Shown one piece after another: positions 15,257 through 22,712 of a stretch of DNA of 24,424 nt. The position numbers and the translations under genes were made by a program. This DNA comes from Bacteriovoracaceae bacterium (GTDB taxonomy: Bacteria; Bdellovibrionota; UBA1018). Every line of letters begins with the position of its first letter. Position 1 is the first letter of the stretch. The notes beneath the pieces were generated by a model. The model ran no database searches. It was not told the DNA's origin and was given only the letters and a program-made list of their open reading frames with translations. The DNA is taken from contig CANMSW010000005.1 in NCBI GenBank assembly GCA_947500275.1, positions 1 to 24,424 of the forward strand, read 5' to 3'.

Positions 15257-16039
15257 ATGACAGAAGCAACCGGAACTCAGCCATTCCAGCACTCGCTCTA
15301 CTCGGTTCTCGTTGTAGATGACGATGATGCGCTCCGGGGCGCTATAGTCTGGGATTTGAAGCGAAAAGGATATCAGACCTTTGAGGCTGAAAACGGCGAG
15401 GTCGCATTCCAAAAAGCTCAAGAGACGAAAATCGATCTCGTTCTCACCGATATACGTATGCCGATTTGTGATGGCATTCAGCTTCTGAAGCGCTTGAAAG
15501 ATCGAAATACCGACCTACCCGTGGTGATGTTTCTTTCAGGATTTTCTGACCTCACCCCGGAAGAAGCGTCCGACCAAGGGGCCGAGGCCGTCTTCACTAA
15601 GCCCTTCGAACGGAAGTCCCTCCTGAAGGCGATCGAGTGCGCTATTCTTGATCGCGAGACTCGGTGGAAGAAGTCCGCGGCACCCACCGAAACTTTGGCA
15701 TCGGCAACATTGACGGGGCACTATCAGCTCAGTTTGTCTCCTCATGCTGAGCCCCAGACTCTGACTTTTGGTCGAGGCGGATTCTTTTTTCCACGCCCCG
15801 AGGGATCACCCCCCCTCACTGCCGAGAGCGAAGTCGAGCTTGATCTTGAAATCCATTCGTCGGTGATTGATCGGATACAAGGTCGAGGAAAAGTCTTGTG
15901 GTCGAGAAAGATAGCGCAAGGGGAAGGACAGCCCAGCGGCGCCGGAATTGAAATCCTGCGTCTTTCACAAGAGGCCATAGCCCCCCTGCTCAAGTGGATT
16001 CGGGCAACCAATCCCCGTGCGTGGATTCCCCGCGCCTAA
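15257..16039 (+). CDS. Response-regulator receiver with PilZ-like C-terminal domain
   Basis: A cytoplasmic two-domain protein, 260 residues from ATG 15257. The N-terminal receiver (about 14-130) has the acidic pocket DDDD (21-24), phosphoacceptor D65 in VLTDIRMP, S94 in FLSGFSD, and K115 in FTKPFE, all as in functional CheY-like domains. The C-terminal part (about 148-260) has the strand pattern of PilZ (RIQGRGKVLWSRK, SGAGIEIL). I see neither the RxxxR motif nor a good D/NxSxxG (the matching place reads FGRGG), so c-di-GMP binding is doubtful. ATG 15257 is preferred over ATG 15239 because AAGG lies about ten bases before it. It closes a run that starts at the GHMP kinase. No partner kinase is adjacent; the kinase at the window end is distant. 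Confidence 0.75.
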   Translation: MTEATGTQPFQHSLYSVLVVDDDDALRGAIVWDLKRKGYQTFEAENGEVAFQKAQETKIDLVLTDIRMPICDGIQLLKRLKDRNTDLPVVMFLSGFSDLTPEEASDQGAEAVFTKPFERKSLLKAIECAILDRETRWKKSAAPTETLASATLTGHYQLSLSPHAEPQTLTFGRGGFFFPRPEGSPPLTAESEVELDLEIHSSVIDRIQGRGKVLWSRKIAQGEGQPSGAGIEILRLSQEAIAPLLKWIRATNPRAWIPRA

Positions 16040-16052
16040 CCTACGCGAGACG

Positions 16053-17696
16053 TTATCGAAGGCTGGCCCGTCTGAGCTCGAGGTAGTTCAGGGGATTCAG
16101 CTCGACCCCGCTCACTCGCGACGAGACCAACGCGATATTCGTGTCATAATAGAGCGGCAAAATGGCTGCTTGTTCCTCAATCAGCTGTTTTTGAAGCGAA
16201 ACGTAAATCTTTTCTCGAGCTATCGCCGACTCAAGACCCTTGGCCTGCTCGATTTGTTCATCATATTGAGCGTTTCGGTAGCGCGGACGATTGTTCCCTG
16301 AACGTGTTTTGAACATCGACAAGAAGTTCTCTGCATCAGGATAATCCGCAGCCCAAGTCGCTTCAAACATCGGATAGGTGAATAAATCCATCTGCGCGCG
16401 ATAACTCTTGTGATCGAACTGATCGATCGAAACATCGAGGCCCAGGTTTTTCTTCAATTCCGCCTGGATGATTTCCGAAACTGCCTTCGCTTTGTCATTG
16501 TTCCGGGAAAGAATTTTAAGCTTCAAGCCCGCGCGGGTGATGACGCCAGAGGCGGCAAGCTCACTCTTCGCCGCGACAGGGTCATAGGGAAGCCCAAGAC
16601 TAGCGGAATACCCGAGGACTCCCGGCGGCACAAAACTCGAAGCCGCTTTCTGTCCCCCACTCAGCACCAGCGGGAATTTCTTCTTATCAATCGCCATCGC
16701 TAGGGCGCGACGAAACTTAACGCTCGTCATGGGGTACTGATCGACTAACAAACCCAAGTATTGCGTTTTCAGGTACGGATAGGTTCGAAACGCAGGCGTT
16801 TTCCGTAAACGCTCGATATCGAAACCAGAAATTTCCGTTAAGAAGTCGAATTGACCTGACTCAAACATCCGAAGTGCAGTCGCGTCGTCCGCCACAATCT
16901 TTCCAACCGCTTCGTCGATCGCAACTTTACCTGCGTAATAGTTCGGATTCGCCTTCATCACGACTTTCGAATCCAATTCATAGGACTCCAAAGTGTAGGG
17001 GCCAAGTGTCACCATCCGCCCAGGTCTTGCCCAACCTGAACCATGTCGGTCGACGACATCTTGCCTGAGCGGAAATGTCACCCAAAACGTGGGGATCTGA
17101 ATCCAGTGCGCCACAGGACGAGTCAGCCGAACCTGAAACGTGCTCTCGTTCAAAGCCTTAATGCCGACCTCGTTGAAATCACGGAGGGTGCCCTTATTAA
17201 AGAATTCGGCACCTTCGATATCAAAAAGCAAGTAAGCGTAGGATGCCCCTGTGGTGGGCGAAAGGAGGCGTTTCCAGCTGTAAACAAAATCCTGTGCCTT
17301 CAGTGGTACCCCATCCTGCCACTTCACACCTTCCCGAAGCTTGAATGTGTAAGTCCTGTTGTCCTCACTCTTCGTCCAACTTTTCGCCAGAGCGGGAACG
17401 ACTTTCAGCTTCGAGTCGAACGAAACCAGGCCTTCCATGAGGTTCATCAGGATGAACGTTTCCATGGTCGTGTGAGCCCGGTTCCAATCGAGCGTTTCAG
17501 GGTCGCCAGTCAGGCGAAACGAAAACGTTTTTCTCCCTGACACGGAATCATTGGCTGCCACCGCATCATTCAGCGTTGAAACGCCCGATCGACCCCGATG
17601 AATTCCACTGGCGGCCCATACGCCCCCGATCAGCAAAAGGAGACCGACTGCATAGCGAGCCATTTTAGTCCTGCTCTGAGTGGATGAGGCGTCCAT
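16053..17696 (-). CDS. OppA-type peptide-binding protein (SBP family 5)
   Basis: Periplasmic substrate-binding protein of the oligopeptide importer family (SBP_bac_5), 547 residues. The mature part shows the family pattern: FRLTGDPETLDWNRAHTT, ALAKSWTKSEDNRTYTFKLR, VKWQDGVPLKAQDFVYSWKR, VKFRRALAMAIDKKKF, and PMFEATWAADYPDAENFLSMF. At the N-terminus a basic MARYA stretch is followed by LLLLIGGVWAASG, a signal peptide or single membrane anchor; no lipobox cysteine is present. ATG 17696 is preferred over the start at 17765 because AAGGGA precedes it and the hydrophobic segment then sits near the N-terminus. It lies downstream of the isc terminator and faces the OppB/OppC-type permease run, its probable partners. 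Confidence 0.9.
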   Translation of the reverse strand: MDASSTQSRTKMARYAVGLLLLIGGVWAASGIHRGRSGVSTLNDAVAANDSVSGRKTFSFRLTGDPETLDWNRAHTTMETFILMNLMEGLVSFDSKLKVVPALAKSWTKSEDNRTYTFKLREGVKWQDGVPLKAQDFVYSWKRLLSPTTGASYAYLLFDIEGAEFFNKGTLRDFNEVGIKALNESTFQVRLTRPVAHWIQIPTFWVTFPLRQDVVDRHGSGWARPGRMVTLGPYTLESYELDSKVVMKANPNYYAGKVAIDEAVGKIVADDATALRMFESGQFDFLTEISGFDIERLRKTPAFRTYPYLKTQYLGLLVDQYPMTSVKFRRALAMAIDKKKFPLVLSGGQKAASSFVPPGVLGYSASLGLPYDPVAAKSELAASGVITRAGLKLKILSRNNDKAKAVSEIIQAELKKNLGLDVSIDQFDHKSYRAQMDLFTYPMFEATWAADYPDAENFLSMFKTRSGNNRPRYRNAQYDEQIEQAKGLESAIAREKIYVSLQKQLIEEQAAILPLYYDTNIALVSSRVSGVELNPLNYLELRRASLR

Positions 17697-17726
17697 GAAG
17701 AATCCCTTGAAATGATTGGCTAGAAG

Positions 17727-17753
17727 GAAAAACGACCCAGAAAGCTCAGGGTC
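17727..17753 (-). terminator. Intrinsic terminator after fdx, upstream of the OppA-type gene
   Basis: On the minus strand GACCC and GGGTC (17749-17753 and 17734-17738) pair, with three more inner pairs possible around a small loop. They are followed by GTTTTT (17733-17728). The hairpin overlaps the fdx stop and lies about 31 bases before the start of the next gene. It is moderate in strength, with only five T residues. Confidence 0.6.
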
Positions 17754-18048
17754 AATCATCCACATTCATGATTTCAACCGTCACATCCCCTTGAATCTTG
17801 GATTGGCATCCAAGGCGGGAGACCGTGGTCAAACGATCTACGGCTTCAATGCGCTCTTCTTCTTCCTCTTCCATCGAAGAAAGGTTCTCCATCCCCGCTT
17901 TCACATGAATGTGACAAGTCGTACAGGCACAATATCCGCCACAGGCATGCTGGAGGGGAATATCATTCGAGATAGCAACCTCTAAAATCGTATCCCCGAC
18001 ATCGGCAACTACGGTTTGGTTCATCGGAAGAAAAGTCACATTTGGCAT
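17752..18048 (-). CDS. fdx: [2Fe-2S] ferredoxin of the isc operon (adrenodoxin type)
   Basis: Fdx donates electrons during Fe-S cluster assembly in the cytoplasm. The 98-residue protein has the adrenodoxin-type cluster ligands C36-x5-C42-x2-C45 (HACGGYCACTTCH) and C81 in LGCQSK. A further cysteine, C40, lies inside the ligand loop; E. coli Fdx also has extra cysteines near the cluster. An acidic patch (MEEEEEERIEAVD, about 59-71) marks the partner-docking helix. AGAGGA lies seven bases before the ATG. It is the last gene of the isc set, 30 bases after hscA. Confidence 0.93.
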   Translation of the reverse strand: MPNVTFLPMNQTVVADVGDTILEVAISNDIPLQHACGGYCACTTCHIHVKAGMENLSSMEEEEEERIEAVDRLTTVSRLGCQSKIQGDVTVEIMNVDD

Positions 18049-18078
18049 CGGTTTATCCTCTTTCGGCTCGCGCCCAGG

Positions 18079-19914
18079 TCAACTTCGGCGGAGTGAGTCT
18101 GAAATCACGATCTCCGCCAAACGAACCGTCGCAGCATTCAATGCATACTTGGCCTCTATAATCGCCTCAGGACGATCTCCTGCCAAGGCAGTTCGTAACG
18201 AGAGAACGCAACCTTCAATTTTCGCAAAATCTTCTATCGAAAGCGATTCTTTGGCCCGTTCAAGGTGCTTCTCCGTGTTCCGTAAAACAGGCTCGGCCTC
18301 GGTCCTCGCATCTACGAGCTTTCGAAAAGCTCGATCACTCTCCTCGGACCCAGCCTGAGCGGCCAGCATTTGATCTATCTCATCATCCGTCAGTCCAAAA
18401 CTCGGACGCACCTCAATTGCCTGCTCATAGCCCGTCCTGAGGTCCTTCGCAGCGACCTGAAGGATTCCATCGGCATCGATTAAGAAGTTCACTTCGATCC
18501 GCGGCATCCCAGCCGGAAGGGGCTCAATCCCCTTCAGTTTGAAGCGCGCGAGTGATCGATTCTCACCCGCCCGATCGCGTTCCCCTTGGAGGACATGGAT
18601 ATCGACCCCAGTCTGGCGGTCCATGAAAGTGGTAAACGTGTCGCGTGCACTCGCAGGGATCCGAGTGTTTCTAGGAATGAGAGGTGCCATTAGGCCGCCG
18701 TAGGTCTCAATCCCCAAAGACAGTGGAATCACATCCAGCAGCAGAAGATCGGTCGTATTGCCTGCCAAGATATCAGCTTGAATCGCAGCTCCCGCAGCGA
18801 CGACTTCATCGGGATGGAGGGACGTGTTCGGTTTACGTCCGAAAATCTCTTCGGCCACCTTTTGAACAATAGAAAGGCGTGTCGGCCCCCCTACCATGAC
18901 TACGTCAGAAAGATCCTGCGCAGATAAACCTGCGTCTTTAAGGGCTTGAAGACACGGGGCGCGGGTCGCTTCGAGGAGGCCGTGCGCGAGCTCCTCGAAT
19001 TCTGAACGCGACCAGGTCCGCTCGTAAACTCCACCCTGCGGGAGGGCTACTTTCATCACGGCCCAAAGTTCAGTCGAGAGCGCGATCTTCACCTGTTCAG
19101 CACATTCAAGAAGCGCGGCCCTCAGATTGATATCACTCAACAACTTCTCGCCATGAAGCTTCCTAATCTCACGCTCCGCCTCGGCCACAAAAATGCGATC
19201 AAGGTCATCGCCGCCCAGGGCAGTATTTCCGTTGGTCGCAAGCACTTCAAAGATTCCATCCTCCAGGCGCAAGACCGAGATATCAAATGTTCCCCCGCCC
19301 AAATCATAGACGGCGATCAGGCCCTGCTTCTTCCGATCCAGCCCATAGGCCAAAGATGCGGCTGTCGGCTCGTTTACAATCCGAAGGACTTCAAGCCCCG
19401 CCAAGCGGCCAGCGGCCCGCGTGGCTTGGCGCTGAGAATCATTGAAATAGGCTGGAACCGTGATCACTGCGCGCGTAACGGGCTCGCCTAACGCTGCCTC
19501 GGCCGAGGCTTTGAGTTCCCTTAAAATCATCGCCGAGATTTCGACGGCCGTATAAAGTTGATCACCTAATTTGACTCGCGCAACCCCTTCACCCGGCACC
19601 ACTTCATAAGGAAGCTGATCGATAGCCCCTTTTAAGTCGTCGAATCCCCGACCCAAAAGGCGCTTCACCGAGAAAACTGTATGTGAAGCATCTCTCACTT
19701 TGTTGCGGCGGGCCTGGCCCCCGACGATTGGCTTCCCATCCGCCAGTGATACCACGGAAGGGATCATGCGCGCGCCTTCGCGCGACATCAGGACTTGCGG
19801 AGCCCCGTTCTGCACAAGAGCCACCAAACTATTAGTCGTACCAAGATCAATTCCCACGATTGGACCCGCAGACTTGCGAGAATCTTTTGAGCTAAAAATG
19901 GTGAGCTCACTCAT
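18079..19914 (-). CDS. hscA: HscA, Hsp70-type chaperone for Fe-S assembly
   Basis: HscA is the specialised Hsp70 that, with HscB, releases the cluster from IscU in an ATP-dependent way. At 611 residues it is close to E. coli HscA (616). The nucleotide-binding domain opens with VGIDLGTTNSL (20-30) and includes AVITVPAYFNDSQRQATR, RIVNEPTAASLAYGL, and AVYDLGGGTFDISVLRL. The adenosine motif reads VVMVGGPTRLSIVQ. The substrate-binding domain starts near DVIPLSLGIETYGG. The match to HscA rather than DnaK rests on its position and the absence of the DnaK EEVD-like tail. AGAGGA lies upstream of the ATG. It is preceded by hscB at 42 bases. Confidence 0.93.
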   Translation of the reverse strand: MSELTIFSSKDSRKSAGPIVGIDLGTTNSLVALVQNGAPQVLMSREGARMIPSVVSLADGKPIVGGQARRNKVRDASHTVFSVKRLLGRGFDDLKGAIDQLPYEVVPGEGVARVKLGDQLYTAVEISAMILRELKASAEAALGEPVTRAVITVPAYFNDSQRQATRAAGRLAGLEVLRIVNEPTAASLAYGLDRKKQGLIAVYDLGGGTFDISVLRLEDGIFEVLATNGNTALGGDDLDRIFVAEAEREIRKLHGEKLLSDINLRAALLECAEQVKIALSTELWAVMKVALPQGGVYERTWSRSEFEELAHGLLEATRAPCLQALKDAGLSAQDLSDVVMVGGPTRLSIVQKVAEEIFGRKPNTSLHPDEVVAAGAAIQADILAGNTTDLLLLDVIPLSLGIETYGGLMAPLIPRNTRIPASARDTFTTFMDRQTGVDIHVLQGERDRAGENRSLARFKLKGIEPLPAGMPRIEVNFLIDADGILQVAAKDLRTGYEQAIEVRPSFGLTDDEIDQMLAAQAGSEESDRAFRKLVDARTEAEPVLRNTEKHLERAKESLSIEDFAKIEGCVLSLRTALAGDRPEAIIEAKYALNAATVRLAEIVISDSLRRS

Positions 19915-19956
19915 AAAGACAAATCCTCTCCAACTTTGACCCGCTTCGGACCGACT

Positions 19957-20694
19957 TCAGCCGCTCCCCAGAAACGGCGAACCACCTAAACGCTCTTTTA
20001 GGCGAAGGACATCTCGAAAGAGCGAGTCCAGATAGGAAACTTCCCGCAAAATTCGTGATATCTCTAAAAGGGCAACCCTGTCCTGACCTTCAGAAACATC
20101 GAACAACGCTTCCTGCTCAGTCATCAGGATGTCGAACGCATGCCGCTTGAACTGAAGCGATTTTTCAAACTCCAAAATTTTGGTTTGCGCCGTGTTCGGA
20201 TCATCCATCACCGCGTCCTGAAGCTCAAACCAGGATTCCGCTAACTCGACGGGAGGCGCACCCTTCTGAGCGCGCGCAGAGTTTCCGAGGGCCGTCACGG
20301 ACTCGCCCACCTCAAACAAAGACAGCAGCGTTTCCCTGAGGAGTTTTCGATCACGGAGACTCCGGTAAGCCTCGTTGATTCGACTCATGCGCTCGATCGA
20401 ATTGTGGCGTGCACGAGGATCAGCCGCCGCGAATCGATCGGGGTGGAGCGCCCTAGATAGCTCATAGAATCGAGCCCTCAGAAAAGACTCATCCTGGCCG
20501 AAAAGGGGCCTAACACCCAAAAGTGAAAATGAATTCTCCCCCTCGCGGAGGGGCTGTGGAAAGCCACAGGCCCCGCAGAGGTGCGGAAACAATTTCGCAC
20601 CTTGAAGCAGGGCCTGACAGTTCACACAAAGGAGTTGAGAATCCGCGGTCTCAGGCCGAGAAGCTAGAACCACAGCCACAAGTCCGCTTCGCAT
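19957..20694 (-). CDS. hscB: HscB (Hsc20) co-chaperone with N-terminal zinc-finger motif
   Basis: HscB is the J-protein that recruits IscU to HscA. The J domain holds the HPD motif in LSRALHPDRF, followed by RMSRINEAYRSLRD; the C-terminal half is the helical IscU-binding domain. Before the J domain are two CxxC pairs about 14 residues apart (CVNC and CGAC). This tetracysteine motif is known in human HSC20 and some bacteria but absent from E. coli HscB (171 residues). From ATG 20694 the protein has 245 residues. The start is unclear: no start codon lies between the end of iscA (20651) and the first cysteine, so the gene must begin inside iscA. ATG 20694 or GTG 20679/20673 are candidates. Confidence 0.85.
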   Translation of the reverse strand: MRSGLVAVVLASRPETADSQLLCVNCQALLQGAKLFPHLCGACGFPQPLREGENSFSLLGVRPLFGQDESFLRARFYELSRALHPDRFAAADPRARHNSIERMSRINEAYRSLRDRKLLRETLLSLFEVGESVTALGNSARAQKGAPPVELAESWFELQDAVMDDPNTAQTKILEFEKSLQFKRHAFDILMTEQEALFDVSEGQDRVALLEISRILREVSYLDSLFRDVLRLKERLGGSPFLGSG

Positions 20695-20980
20695 TGGGGT
20701 TTTTAAAAACAAACCCAGTGCCGTTCAATCCGTCCGTAAAGTCCAATTCTGTTCCGGTCAGGAACAAGAAGGATTTCGCGTCGACGATGACCCGAACGCC
20801 ATCTTTTTCAAAAACCTTATCGTTCGCAGCAGGGTCCGTGCTCTCAAAACCCAACTTGTAACTCATCCCAGAGCAACCGCCCCCCACCACCATCACGCGA
20901 AGATGCGCGTTGTTGGCGGACGGATCGTTTTCTTGAATACGTTTGATTTCGCTCACTGCCTTATCGGTCATCGTGATCAT
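20651..20980 (-). CDS. iscA: IscA, A-type Fe-S carrier protein
   Basis: IscA carries iron or Fe-S clusters from IscU to target proteins. From ATG 20980 it has 109 residues with the three conserved cysteines: C36 in GGGCSGMSY and C101/C103 in TCGCGSSF. GAGGAG lies eight bases before that ATG, which is why it is preferred over the in-frame start at 21001. The overlap with the start of hscB is at least 20 bases. The gap to iscU is small (about 30 bases), so they are co-transcribed. Confidence 0.93.
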   Translation of the reverse strand: MITMTDKAVSEIKRIQENDPSANNAHLRVMVVGGGCSGMSYKLGFESTDPAANDKVFEKDGVRVIVDAKSFLFLTGTELDFTDGLNGTGFVFKNPNAKRTCGCGSSFSA

Positions 20981-21010
20981 AATTTTCTCTCCTCGAGGCA
21001 ACGGGCCCGA

Positions 21011-21421
21011 TTACTTCGCCTCACCGGCAGGGTTTCCCTCACCGTTCTTCTTCAGGTAATCGCCAATAGCCGCCTTAATGGCGTCTTCAGCCAAGACCGA
21101 ACAATGGATCTTGATCGGAGGCAGCGAAAGCTCTTCAACGATATCTGTATTCTTAATTGCGAGTGCCTGCTCGATGGTTTTTCCCTTGATCCATTCGGTG
21201 GCGAGCGACGAACTTGCAATCGCACTGCCACAGCCGAAGGTCTTGAACTTAGCGTCGCGAATCACGCGCGTTTGTGGATCGACTTCCACCTGCAACTTCA
21301 TGACGTCGCCACACTCGGGCGCACCCACCAGCCCCGTACCTACGGAAGTGCTGCTTTTATCGAGCGAGCCGACGTTGCGGGGGTTTTCGTAATGATCGAT
21401 GACTTTTTCGGTGTATGCCAT
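21011..21421 (-). CDS. iscU: IscU, Fe-S cluster scaffold protein
   Basis: IscU is the scaffold on which [2Fe-2S] clusters are built from IscS sulfur. All key residues are there: C37 with D39 (APECGDV), C64 (TFGCGSAIASSS) and C107 (KIHCSVLAEDAI). The HscA-recognition motif LPPIK is at 100-104. The length of 136 residues is slightly more than E. coli (128), owing to a polar tail. GAGGA lies about eight bases before the ATG. The 73-base gap from iscS carries phased TCTTTGAA repeats (see repeat feature). Confidence 0.95.
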   Translation of the reverse strand: MAYTEKVIDHYENPRNVGSLDKSSTSVGTGLVGAPECGDVMKLQVEVDPQTRVIRDAKFKTFGCGSAIASSSLATEWIKGKTIEQALAIKNTDIVEELSLPPIKIHCSVLAEDAIKAAIGDYLKKNGEGNPAGEAK

Positions 21422-21475
21422 TTGAATTTCCTCACTTCTTTGAATGCAGCAGTCTTTGAATCAAACGTCTTTGAA
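21421..21475 (-). repeat. Phased TTCAAAGA repeats in the iscS-iscU gap
   Basis: Three exact copies of TTCAAAGA (minus strand; TCTTTGAA on plus) lie at 21468-21475, 21453-21460 and 21437-21444, 15 and 16 bases apart. A fourth partial copy, TTCAAA, abuts the iscU ATG at 21421-21426. Between the first two, TTTGATTCAAA forms a near-perfect dyad. The array sits between the iscS stop and the iscU Shine-Dalgarno/start. Confidence 0.75.
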
Positions 21476-21494
21476 GCAACAGAGACCTTAAAGT

Positions 21495-22712
21495 TTACGG
21501 ATGCCCAGTCCACTGAACCGAGCGAAGATCGACTCCCTCTTTCACCATCTCGTAGAGAGGCGAAAGGTCGCGAAGCTTCTTCACGGTCTGAATGGTCTTC
21601 TTCATCGCAAAATCGATTTCTTCATCGGTCGTGAACCGACCCAATCCAAATCGGATGCTGCTGTGAGCAAGCTCGTCGCCCACTCCGACAGCCTTAAGAA
21701 CATAAGAAGGTTCAAGACTCGCGCTCGTGCAAGCAGAGCCACTTGAGACGGCGATTTCTTTCATACCCATCATCAAGGACTCGCCTTCAACATAGGCAAA
21801 GCTGACATTCAGATTATTCGGAAGCCGCTCGGTAGGGTGTCCGTTTAAATGCAACTCATCGAGTTCCGCTTGCAGACCTGCCCACATCCGATCACGCATT
21901 TTACTGAGTCGCGCATTTTCGGACGGCAAGTTCACTCGGGCAAGCTCTGCAGCTTTCCCAAATCCCACGATTCCAGGAACGTTCAGAGTCCCGGAACGCA
22001 TTCCACGCTCATGACCGCCTCCATGAACCAGAGGAGCCAATCGCACGCGTGGAGCCTTCCTGCGAACGTAGAGCGCGCCAATTCCCTTTGGACCATAAAT
22101 CTTGTGCGCGGTTAGAGACAGGAGATCGATGCCCATTTTCTGGACGTCGATTTCAACTTTTCCTGCACCCTGAACTGCGTCGGTGTGAAAGAGAACTCCC
22201 TTTTCTTTACAGACTGCACCGATCGCCGCGATCGGATTCACGGAGCCAATTTCATTATTGGCCATCATCACAGAAACAAGGATCGTCTTGTCGGTGATGG
22301 CTTTGCGCACATCTTCTGGGTTCACACGCCCAGTCGCATCGACCGGCAGGAACGTGATCTGATATCCCTTCGACTCTAGGTAATGGCAAGTATCAAGAAC
22401 CGCCTTATGCTCGACGGGAGTCGTGATGATGTGGTTGCCCTTGTCTTTGTACATCTCGGCTGCGCCGATGATTGCAAGGTTATTGCTTTCAGTCGCACCG
22501 CTCGTAAAAATGACTTCCTTATCGGTTGCGCCAATCAAAGCTGCGACTTGCCCACGTGCTTTTTCGACGGCCGCCTCGGCGGTCCACCCGTATTCGTGGT
22601 TCCGACTAGCAGCATTTCCGAAGACATCCGTGAAGTAGGGCAACATCACTTTGAGCACTTCGGGATCCATCGGGGTTGTCGCGTGATTGTCGAGATAAAC
22701 AGGTAATTTCAT
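21495..22712 (-). CDS. iscS: IscS, cysteine desulfurase
   Basis: A PLP-dependent enzyme that takes sulfur from cysteine and passes it as persulfide to IscU and other acceptors. Its 405 residues match E. coli IscS (404). It opens MKLPVYLDNHATTPMD. The PLP lysine is K204 in TAHKIYGPKG, with the cofactor-contacting H102 and D178 regions (PVEHKAVLD, HTDAVQGAG). The catalytic cysteine is C328 in SSGSACTSAS, on the long mobile loop of group I desulfurases. Its ATG overlaps the iscR stop as ATGA, with GGAG eight bases upstream, so translation is coupled to iscR. Confidence 0.96.
   Translation of the reverse strand: MKLPVYLDNHATTPMDPEVLKVMLPYFTDVFGNAASRNHEYGWTAEAAVEKARGQVAALIGATDKEVIFTSGATESNNLAIIGAAEMYKDKGNHIITTPVEHKAVLDTCHYLESKGYQITFLPVDATGRVNPEDVRKAITDKTILVSVMMANNEIGSVNPIAAIGAVCKEKGVLFHTDAVQGAGKVEIDVQKMGIDLLSLTAHKIYGPKGIGALYVRRKAPRVRLAPLVHGGGHERGMRSGTLNVPGIVGFGKAAELARVNLPSENARLSKMRDRMWAGLQAELDELHLNGHPTERLPNNLNVSFAYVEGESLMMGMKEIAVSSGSACTSASLEPSYVLKAVGVGDELAHSSIRFGLGRFTTDEEIDFAMKKTIQTVKKLRDLSPLYEMVKEGVDLRSVQWTGHP

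Noticed and set aside
20903..21634. Plus-strand frame of 243 codons across iscA, iscU and the iscS end.
   Set aside because: It runs through three conserved minus-strand genes and the translated product has no coherent pattern.
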